64,000 nt of DNA from an uncultured Chloroflexota bacterium (lineage in GTDB: Bacteria > Chloroflexota > Anaerolineae > Anaerolineales > Anaerolineaceae). Location of the stretch: the NCBI GenBank assembly GCA_902786265.1, contig CADACE010000002.1, positions 62,001-126,000 on the forward strand, written 5' to 3'. The notes under the pieces are model-generated. The model saw only the letters and a program-made list of their open reading frames with translations. It made no database searches and was not told where the DNA came from. The position numbers and the translations under genes are program-made. Positions 25,661 to 32,380 of the stretch are shown piece after piece (position 1 is the stretch's first letter; every line of letters starts with the position of its first letter).

Positions 25661-27241
25661 TTACCTGGGTCTGATCATTTTCATATCATCGAATTCAATA
25701 ACTTCAAATCCTTCGCATTTATTTAACTCTTCCGGAAATACGACGTTTGAAAAATATAAATATACGGAATCTGTCTGCAGTTGGGAACATGTTAATTCTT
25801 CCGGAACAAATACATCTCCGCCGTATATTCTTTCAATTCCCCTTGCGTCAGCACTTTTATTAAACGTCAGATCATGATCAGCTGCATATAAAGCAAAAGC
25901 ATCGACCGTTCGGGAATCTCCATCGGAACTGTACAGATGCACAGTGTTTTCAGGCATTTTGTCGATAATATTCCCGGATATTTCCGTAATTTGATTCGTC
26001 GGATTCCTGAAACGGTCAGCACACTGACGAATAAATACCTGCAAATCGATCACCTGCAAAACAGCACAGACAAAAATGAGTGAACTCAATACGCTTTTCA
26101 TTCCTGTCTTTTCACTGATAACAGAAAGTGAAGAAAACAAAACCAGATAATACAGGCACCAAACCAGTCTGCCGGACGATCGGAAAATCGAGAGTAAAGA
26201 ATACAGCCATTCAGGAAGATGTATATGATAAATCAGCTGCGTATCAAAATATCCCGTGTTTGAAGCCGCAAGGATCACAAGCAGGATCGCAGGTACAAGA
26301 TAAAGGGAAATGCGGTCAAAAAAGGTTTTCCTTCCGACAATAACGCCCAACAAGATAAGACCAAACAATCCCAGCCCCCAGTAATTGAAGCCTTCATACT
26401 GCAGAGATAATATTTCTCTTGGACCAATCAAAGCGGGGATCGAATCCGGATTGAAGAAAGCATTCAGATTCATGGATAGTTCGCCAAAGCTTCCGGATTG
26501 CGGCAGGATATGGGAATATCCGAATAAAAAATACCCCATCAGTAAAGATAACGAAAAAGCAGCCGGCACAGCAGCAATATTCAGAAAAGGTTTATGCTGT
26601 TTGATCATCCGCATGCATTGCAATACCAGAACAAACGCGATCATCGGAATAAAGTAGAAATGGACAAGCAGCGTGAGCCCGGTCAGAATAAACCACCCCG
26701 GAAGGTTCCATTTTTTATTTTCATTCAAAAGCAGCCATATAGATGCCAATATGATCCAGTGCGCTGTCAGTGTATCATGGATAAGAGCACGCTGCAAAAT
26801 CACAGGATTCAGGACACTCATAACCGTACCGGCAACAGTAAAGGATATTTTACCGGTCAGTTTCCAAAGAATTAAAGAAGCGAAAAATGCCAGCAACACA
26901 TAGGATGTAACGATCCATATGCCGCTGAACTGAAACTGATCGGGAATAAAATCCCTCATAAGTTTAAAGATGAGACAAAACAACGGGTTGGAATCTGTGA
27001 CGATCACAGAAGTACCTGCAGGATAATTCAGGTTTTGCATAAAAAGCAGATACCTGTTCCAGCCGCTGTTACGGAAAAACCGCCAGCCCAGATAATGCTG
27101 AAGGTTATCCCCGCCGCCATTGATGACCCAGTTTGTATTACCGGGATCAACATTCGCGGGGGTATAAATCAAAAGAATAAAAGCCAATGCAAACAGGCAG
27201 CCGATGCATAAACAAAGCTTTTGTTTTCCTGAATCGCTCAT
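25661..27241 (-). CDS. DUF6311-like polytopic membrane protein, GT-C-type glycosyltransferase candidate
   Basis: The 526-residue product has about 11 membrane helices and a soluble C-terminal domain of about 110 residues. The first external loop contains WVINGGGDNLQHYLGWRFFRNSGW and later NYPAGTSVIVTDSNPLFCLIFK, a pattern I associate with DUF6311-type proteins. Their architecture is that of GT-C glycosyltransferases, with an acidic residue pair (GGD, TDS) in the first two external loops. The substrate is unknown. The gene stands alone on the minus strand between two plus-strand units. Confidence 0.6.
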   Translation of the reverse strand: MSDSGKQKLCLCIGCLFALAFILLIYTPANVDPGNTNWVINGGGDNLQHYLGWRFFRNSGWNRYLLFMQNLNYPAGTSVIVTDSNPLFCLIFKLMRDFIPDQFQFSGIWIVTSYVLLAFFASLILWKLTGKISFTVAGTVMSVLNPVILQRALIHDTLTAHWIILASIWLLLNENKKWNLPGWFILTGLTLLVHFYFIPMIAFVLVLQCMRMIKQHKPFLNIAAVPAAFSLSLLMGYFLFGYSHILPQSGSFGELSMNLNAFFNPDSIPALIGPREILSLQYEGFNYWGLGLFGLILLGVIVGRKTFFDRISLYLVPAILLVILAASNTGYFDTQLIYHIHLPEWLYSLLSIFRSSGRLVWCLYYLVLFSSLSVISEKTGMKSVLSSLIFVCAVLQVIDLQVFIRQCADRFRNPTNQITEISGNIIDKMPENTVHLYSSDGDSRTVDAFALYAADHDLTFNKSADARGIERIYGGDVFVPEELTCSQLQTDSVYLYFSNVVFPEELNKCEGFEVIEFDDMKMIRPR

Positions 27242-27374
27242 ACTTTTTTATCCTGACTTTTTTTCAAATTTCTTATATTTTTTTAATTATAAATAACTAA
27301 TTATGTGATAGCATAGAAGAAAGGAATAAACTGATAAAACTGTTTACTGAGATTTCAAACCGGAGTAAGAGATT

Positions 27375-27392
27375 ATGGTAAACTTTTGTTAG
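27375..27392 (+). other. Possible five-codon leader ORF before the amidase gene
   Basis: ATG GTA AAC TTT TGT TAG follows a GGAG motif by nine bases, and its stop codon lies 17 bases before the amidase start codon, which itself has only a distant AGGGA. A mini-ORF could couple or gate translation of the downstream gene. No conservation evidence is available. Confidence 0.25.
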
Positions 27393-27409
27393 GGACATCT
27401 GATTGACTT

Positions 27410-28219
27410 ATGAAAAACTATTCATTTTTTAAAGCGCTTATCACAATTCTCATGACAGCATTGATCACTTCGACGATACTGATTACATTCTCACCCGGCG
27501 CTGAATATATTGACCAATTTGTTGCACCGGCTGAAACAGAAGAAATAAACATCAACCGGCAAAATAACCAGAGAAAAATCATCGGTATCTTACCCGGTCA
27601 TTACGGACTTGACAGCGGTCACCAATGCGGTGCCGAATATAATTTTGTGAAAGAATCTGATGTCAATCTGCGCCTTGCCGTTATGGTTCGGGACTATCTG
27701 CAAATCAAGGGATATACCGTTGATTTTCTGCATGAATTTGATCCGGCTTTGACAAATTATACGGCACTGGCTTTAGTTTCAATTCACGCCAACCAATGCG
27801 ATTCAACAAATCAATCCGGATTTAATGTAACCACCGGAGGACAAAATTCATATCCATCCGAGAGCAAACGATTGAATGACTGTCTGACTTATCATTATAT
27901 GCAAAACTCCGGTCTCAATTTTCTCGGTGAAAACTACACACCCGGGGAAGAAATGCTGTATTCTTTTGATAATGTCAACAACTACACGACAATTTCAATT
28001 ATTCATACAGGTTTTCTGGGAAATGATTACCGCACGATTTCCGAAAAAACAAACAGCCTGGCGAAAGGGATCGCTGACGGAATCATCTGTTATGTTGAAG
28101 ATGAAGCGATAGGGAGTATCAACCAGCCTCTGCCGATCACATCCTTATCAACACTGTCAACTTCAACCCGCAAGTTTTACCAGATACCGCTGTCTGAACC
28201 AATCGCTGCGGAAAAATAG
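27410..28219 (+). CDS. Amidase_3-fold protein, catalytic glutamate replaced by histidine
   Basis: The 269-residue product has an N-terminal hydrophobic anchor or signal (residues 7-28) and an N-acetylmuramoyl-L-alanine amidase (Amidase_3) fold from about 56 to 235. The three zinc ligands are in place: His64 in LPGHYG, Glu82 in KESDVNLRLA and His126 in VSIHANQ. The second catalytic glutamate, normally in the strand VLVETGFLSN, is replaced: the segment reads ISIIHTGFLGN with His199. The start of the fold is also altered (LPGHYG for DPGHGG). The protein may be a non-hydrolysing peptidoglycan-binding relative or have changed chemistry. Little ribosome binding site is visible at the start. Confidence 0.8.
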   Translation: MKNYSFFKALITILMTALITSTILITFSPGAEYIDQFVAPAETEEININRQNNQRKIIGILPGHYGLDSGHQCGAEYNFVKESDVNLRLAVMVRDYLQIKGYTVDFLHEFDPALTNYTALALVSIHANQCDSTNQSGFNVTTGGQNSYPSESKRLNDCLTYHYMQNSGLNFLGENYTPGEEMLYSFDNVNNYTTISIIHTGFLGNDYRTISEKTNSLAKGIADGIICYVEDEAIGSINQPLPITSLSTLSTSTRKFYQIPLSEPIAAEK

Positions 28220-28234
28220 CAAAGGAAGATAAAT

Positions 28235-28657
28235 ATGGCTAACAAAGCTTTTTTTACAGGACTGATATACGATGAAAATGAAAACCTGATTGAGTCTGTT
28301 ACAATCGGCAATGAAGCTTTTTACGTTGTAGACGACTGTGGATTCAAACGGCATATTGATTCCAGGGAAGTCGATGAAAAGATCGTCCGCTTGTTTACAG
28401 ACCAGATCAACGGCAATGAAGAATATCTCGCGAATGCGGCTGCCAATATGACAGGGAAAAACGACCTGTTTTCAATGGTAATGTTTAAAAACTCTTTAAT
28501 GAATATTGATAAAGAAATAGAAGCAATGTTCCGGCAGGGACCCCCTCCGGGATTAGCTGAGTTTCTGGGTATGTCAGGGTTTCGGGTAAATATAGATATT
28601 CACGGGAACATAACGAACGTAAATATGCCTTCAACTCCCGCTGATGATCCTGAATAA
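28235..28657 (+). CDS. Small acidic protein of unknown function
   Basis: This 140-residue soluble protein starts MANKAFFTGLIYDENENLIESVTIGNEAFYVVDDCGFKRHIDSREVDEKIV, a compact beta-rich region followed by a helical middle (LFTDQINGNEEYLANAAANMTGKNDLF) and a Gly/Pro-containing end (RQGPPPGLAEFLGMSGF and NIDIHGNITNV). I do not recognise a family, though the style resembles conserved hypothetical proteins of Chloroflexota. AAAGGAAG lies eight bases before the ATG. It lies 15 bases past the amidase-fold gene and is closed by a strong terminator. Confidence 0.6.
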   Translation: MANKAFFTGLIYDENENLIESVTIGNEAFYVVDDCGFKRHIDSREVDEKIVRLFTDQINGNEEYLANAAANMTGKNDLFSMVMFKNSLMNIDKEIEAMFRQGPPPGLAEFLGMSGFRVNIDIHGNITNVNMPSTPADDPE

Positions 28658-28661
28658 TCAG

Positions 28662-28690
28662 AAAAGGGCTGCATTCACTGCAGCCCTTTC
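28662..28690. terminator. Bidirectional terminator between convergent genes
   Basis: GGGCTGCA and TGCAGCCC are perfect arms with a five-base loop, preceded by AAAA and followed by TTTCTC. It sits between the stop codons at 28657 and 28697 of two convergent genes. Confidence 0.75.
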
Positions 28691-28696
28691 TCATTC

Positions 28697-29038
28697 TCAT
28701 TTCAGTTCCTTCAACAGTTCAATTATTTCTTTCCAGTCATCTTCGAAGAAAAAGAGAGTTGCCCCGGGCATCTCAATAGAATATATGATATCCCCTTCCA
28801 CCTCTTCTGCTGAAACCAGATAGCTTTCTGATTCAGCCAAAACACCTGTTGTCCCGATCGGAATATTCACAAACTCGGATACAAAATCGACAAATTCATC
28901 CCACTCTTCCTGATAAAAATGAACCGTAATTTTACCGAATTCGATATGATAGGTTACTTCATCCGGTTCATAAGCTTTCCAGGACATAAAAGCTTCAGTT
29001 TTGGCAATTTCTTCTGTTTTAATATCTGGTTGAGCCAT
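28697..29038 (-). CDS. Small acidic protein of unknown function with two similar halves
   Basis: The 113-residue protein is very acidic. Two parts look alike: ITVHFYQEEWDEFVDFVSEFVN (about 37-58) and ATLFFFEDDWKEIIELLKELK (93-113), each with a strand followed by a W-centred helix. This suggests an internal duplication of a strand-helix unit. I do not recognise a family. Its start codon overlaps the end of the upstream AI-2E-type permease gene by 20 bases, so the two are translated together. No signal peptide or membrane segment is visible. Confidence 0.6.
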   Translation of the reverse strand: MAQPDIKTEEIAKTEAFMSWKAYEPDEVTYHIEFGKITVHFYQEEWDEFVDFVSEFVNIPIGTTGVLAESESYLVSAEEVEGDIIYSIEMPGATLFFFEDDWKEIIELLKELK

Positions 29039-30377
29039 GGTCTTTACCTCCTAATAATCGGGACCCAAAATGTTTGATATGATAAAGAAGTTTATCATAA
29101 AATTCCTGAATTTTTTGCAAATAATTTTTGAAAGTTTCCTTCAAAGGCAGCGGTTCGACAACAGTTTCGATTCCCTCCCAGGGATCTTCATCCTGCAGTT
29201 TTCTGAGAATATACCGCAGGCCAAGTTTTATCGTTGCAGCCAGAGGGGCGGACAGGAATATCCCGAGAAATCCCATTGTCCGTCCGCAGATCAGTGCAGC
29301 AGCCAGAACAGCGGCCGGGTGAACTTTCAGGGTTTCAGAGAGGAATTTTGGCTGAATAAATCCATCCATGAATTTATCCAGGAGGAATGAGATCACCACA
29401 ACAAGAATAGCGTAAGCCAAAGGCTGCATCCCAAAAATTGTCGGACCCTGAAATAAGGCAACCAATCCAACAGCAACCCATGCAAATACCGACCCGATAT
29501 AGGGGATCATACGCGTCAAACCCACAGCTATTGCCAGAATAACCGCATACCGGACACCAAGGATAATATACAGAATCGTATAGACGACCAGTGCGATAAC
29601 CAGCAGGATCATCTGCCCCCACAGGAAACGGCGCCAAATCAAAGATAAATGATAGCGGCCCATTTCGATGTCAAATTCATATCCCGGCAGCTTTATCACC
29701 TGGTGTTTTTCGCTGCTTTCTTTTGATTCCCAAACAATAAAAAATGAAAATCCGTAAACAAAGAAAAACCAGGCGATTTTTGATGAAAAATTCTGTGCGA
29801 ATGATAAAATGCTTCCTCCAATGCCATGAAGGATATCCTGCAGCTGCTGATTGATTTCAGAGTTTTGCGCAGAGCCAAAAATTTTGGAAAAATATTGTCC
29901 GGCCAGGCTGTCACTTCCGCCAAGAAATTCGAGAACAGCTTCGGGCAGGTTATCAACAGAGTTTTTCAGCAGGTCAAAGAAGTTGGCAACCTGTCCGTAA
30001 ACAGAGAATCCGCCGATTGCGGTTATCCCGATAACAAGGATCAGGAATATACCAAAAACAACGATCACAGACCATTTATGAGAAATTTTCCATTTGACTT
30101 GAACTTTATTGACAAGCGGTTTGAGATAAAAAACCATCAGGCAGGAAAAAATCAATGGCATGATCATGCTGCGAAGGAAGAAAAGGCAGATCACCGCGAA
30201 AACAGACAATGCGATGATGACAGTACGTTTCGTTGTCTTCTGCCAGCGGGGCGACCTGTTCGGAATTACACCCGGTTTCTCTTCTCCTTCGGAAACAAAA
30301 ACGACCGGCGCAGGATCAGCCGGTCTGTTTTTATCAATTATTTGTGTCAGGCGGTTAAAGAATACTCCCAGATCCAT
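29019..30377 (-). CDS. AI-2E transporter family (UPF0118/TqsA-like) membrane protein
   Basis: The 452-residue product has the AI-2E-family layout: a cytoplasmic N-terminal tail of about 48 residues, paired helices (about 50-95), a long soluble region between helices 3 and 4 (about 120-195) and a second helical block that ends at about 385. The family signature is seen in VGLTRMIPYIGSVFAWVAVGLVALFQGP and LDKFMDGFIQPKFLSETLKVHPAAVLAAALICGRTMGFLGIFLSAPLAATIK. Members export diverse solutes or sodium; export of AI-2 itself is proved for few. The C-terminal tail is about 60 residues long and charged, longer than in many members. Confidence 0.86.
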   Translation of the reverse strand: MDLGVFFNRLTQIIDKNRPADPAPVVFVSEGEEKPGVIPNRSPRWQKTTKRTVIIALSVFAVICLFFLRSMIMPLIFSCLMVFYLKPLVNKVQVKWKISHKWSVIVVFGIFLILVIGITAIGGFSVYGQVANFFDLLKNSVDNLPEAVLEFLGGSDSLAGQYFSKIFGSAQNSEINQQLQDILHGIGGSILSFAQNFSSKIAWFFFVYGFSFFIVWESKESSEKHQVIKLPGYEFDIEMGRYHLSLIWRRFLWGQMILLVIALVVYTILYIILGVRYAVILAIAVGLTRMIPYIGSVFAWVAVGLVALFQGPTIFGMQPLAYAILVVVISFLLDKFMDGFIQPKFLSETLKVHPAAVLAAALICGRTMGFLGIFLSAPLAATIKLGLRYILRKLQDEDPWEGIETVVEPLPLKETFKNYLQKIQEFYDKLLYHIKHFGSRLLGGKDHGSTRY

Positions 30378-30394
30378 AAATTATCCGAAAATAC

Positions 30395-32149
30395 TCAGCG
30401 CATATAATTCGCACAGGTATCAGCGTCCCAAAGGAAGGGGAACACGTCACACCATAAGCGGTTATGATCCACGTAGAAAATGAACGCGGCAATCAGAATC
30501 AAAACACCAAGAATGATCCCGAGTGTAATGAACAGCTTCTTTTTGCTTTTCTTCGGTTCTTCCTCACCCTGTCCATTCTGCATACCGGCATATTGCTGTC
30601 CCATCTGCTGAGCATAAGGATTATTCCCGTAAGGCATCTGCTGGCCCATCGTCTGACCATAAGGATCATTTCCATAAGGCATCTGCTGGCCCATTGTCTG
30701 ACCATAGGGATTATTTCCATAAGGCATCTGCTGGCCCATTTGCTGACCATACGGATCATTCCCGTAAGGCATCTGCTGGCCCATTTGCTGACCATACGGA
30801 TCATTCCCATAAGGCATCTGCTGCCCCATCGGAGGCTGCTGAGCATACGGATTATTTCCGTAAGGCATCTGCTGCCCCATCGGAGGCTGCTGGGAATAGG
30901 GATCCGCTCCAAATGCGTTCTGCTGTCCCATCGGAGGCTGCTGTGAATAAGGATCCGCTCCAAATCCGGCAGGCTGCTGTCCCATCGAAGGCTGCTGTGA
31001 ATAAGGATCCGTTCCAAATCCGGCAGGCTGCTGTCTCATCGGAGGCTGCTGGGAATAAGGATCCGCTCCAAATCCGGCTGGCTGCTGCCCCATCGGAGGC
31101 TGCTGTGAATAAGGATCCGTTCCAAATCCGGCAGGCTGCTGCCCCATCGGAGGCTGCTGTGAATAAGGATCCGTTCCAAATCCGGCAGGCTGCTGCCCCA
31201 TCGGAGGCTGCTGGGAATAAGGATCCGCTCCAAATCCGGCTGGCTGCTGTCCCATCGGAGGCTGCTGGAAATAAGGATTCGCGCCGTAAGGCATCTGCTG
31301 CCCCATCGGAGGCTGCTGCGCATACGGATTCGCTCCATAAGGCATTTGCTGCCCCATCTGCTGAGCATACGGATTTGCACCAAATGCCGCACCCTGCTGG
31401 AACATTGCATCAGCAGGTGCACTATAGGGAGCCTGATTATTACCGGAATCCGCAGAAACAGGTGCGGCCGCCGCAGGATCAGCAGAGACCGAAGCGGCAG
31501 GCTGTGCTGCTGCACTATCAGCCGGCGCCGGCATTTGAGCATTCATTCCGGACGGGTCAAACTGCCCATACGGATTTTGCTGATAACCATAAGGCATTTG
31601 TCCCTGATTCATGGCGGGCATGCCATAACCGGCATTATATGCCTGGTTGAATCCGAAATTATCCGCACCCTGCTGTTGATCCTGCCCGCTGTTGGGGGCA
31701 AAACCATTCATCGCGCCGTCATTAGGAATATTATTATTATCGTTGCTCATAGGATTTCCTTGCTTTTTTTCAAAATTATAAGAATCCGGCGCATTTCCAG
31801 CCGGCATATCCGTGCTATTCCATTGGCTGCCGGGATCATATCCCGCCACCTTTTGAAAAACCAGCATCACTTCTCCGCCCAGACCAATCACATCATTTTC
31901 AGACAATTGGACCGGAGCAGAAATCTGATAATTGTTAACGACAGTTCCGTTCGTTGAATTGTTATCGACCAGAACAACAGATCCATTCTGCTGCACATAC
32001 AAAAACACATGGATTCTTGAAACGGAGTTTTCGGTCAATACAATATCACAGGAAGCATCCCGTCCGATTTTTGTTTCCTCTTTAACGATCGGAAAGATTT
32101 TTCCTGTCAGCGAGCCGGAATAAAAACAAAGCTGATACTGTGTATTCAT
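30395..32149 (-). CDS. FHA-domain protein with long Q/G/P/Y-rich repeats and C-terminal membrane anchor
   Basis: The 584-residue product has an N-terminal FHA domain (about 15-100) with KIGRDASCDIVL, the phosphothreonine-binding SRIH and NNSTNGTVVNN motifs, so it should bind phosphothreonine peptides in the cytoplasm. A 400-residue low-complexity region follows, composed mainly of Gln, Gly, Pro, Tyr, Ala and Asn, with about 15 copies of a 13-18-residue repeat of the type QQPPMGQQPAGFGADPYS. A Lys-rich stretch (KKSKKK) precedes one membrane helix near the end; the last 24 residues, with two cysteines, would face outside. I chose ATG 32149 because AAGGGA lies six bases upstream. The partner kinase is not in the window. 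Confidence 0.88.
   Translation of the reverse strand: MNTQYQLCFYSGSLTGKIFPIVKEETKIGRDASCDIVLTENSVSRIHVFLYVQQNGSVVLVDNNSTNGTVVNNYQISAPVQLSENDVIGLGGEVMLVFQKVAGYDPGSQWNSTDMPAGNAPDSYNFEKKQGNPMSNDNNNIPNDGAMNGFAPNSGQDQQQGADNFGFNQAYNAGYGMPAMNQGQMPYGYQQNPYGQFDPSGMNAQMPAPADSAAAQPAASVSADPAAAAPVSADSGNNQAPYSAPADAMFQQGAAFGANPYAQQMGQQMPYGANPYAQQPPMGQQMPYGANPYFQQPPMGQQPAGFGADPYSQQPPMGQQPAGFGTDPYSQQPPMGQQPAGFGTDPYSQQPPMGQQPAGFGADPYSQQPPMRQQPAGFGTDPYSQQPSMGQQPAGFGADPYSQQPPMGQQNAFGADPYSQQPPMGQQMPYGNNPYAQQPPMGQQMPYGNDPYGQQMGQQMPYGNDPYGQQMGQQMPYGNNPYGQTMGQQMPYGNDPYGQTMGQQMPYGNNPYAQQMGQQYAGMQNGQGEEEPKKSKKKLFITLGIILGVLILIAAFIFYVDHNRLWCDVFPFLWDADTCANYMR
30585..31400 (-). repeat. In-frame 39-54-bp tandem repeats inside the FHA protein gene
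   Basis: About 15 degenerate units lie head to tail. One group (30890-31275) has 54-bp units coding QQPPMGQQPAGFG(A/T)DPYS; a flanking group has units coding MGQQMPYGN(D/N)PYGQ. All differences keep the reading frame, so selection on the protein repeat is likely. Copy number should vary between strains. Confidence 0.92.
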
Positions 32150-32188
32150 TCTAAATCCCTTACAGACTTGTTCCAAGACTTGTATACC

Positions 32189-32216
32189 ATTATAACATGC
32201 ACAATCAAATAATCAA
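32189..32216 (-). promoter_or_regulatory. Promoter of the FHA protein gene
   Basis: On the minus strand TTGATT (32216-32211) and TATAAT (32194-32189) are separated by 16 bases. The predicted start would be near 32182, giving a leader of about 33 nt before the ATG at 32149. Confidence 0.65.
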
Positions 32217-32380
32217 GTGTTTTTAAATGATAAAAGGGAGTTTTTTTATTACGATTCATTTATTGAACAGAGAATAACAGGTTAATAGGTCATCAGAGCA
32301 CACCAGAACCTGCTCACTTTCCTGAATTGTATTCCATACTTTTTCGGTTACGATTTATAATTATCCACGGAGAGAAAAAG

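Noticed and set aside
30585..31400. Regular repeats that might be a CRISPR array
   Set aside because: Units are contiguous, in frame and code a repeated peptide; there are no unique spacers and no cas genes.
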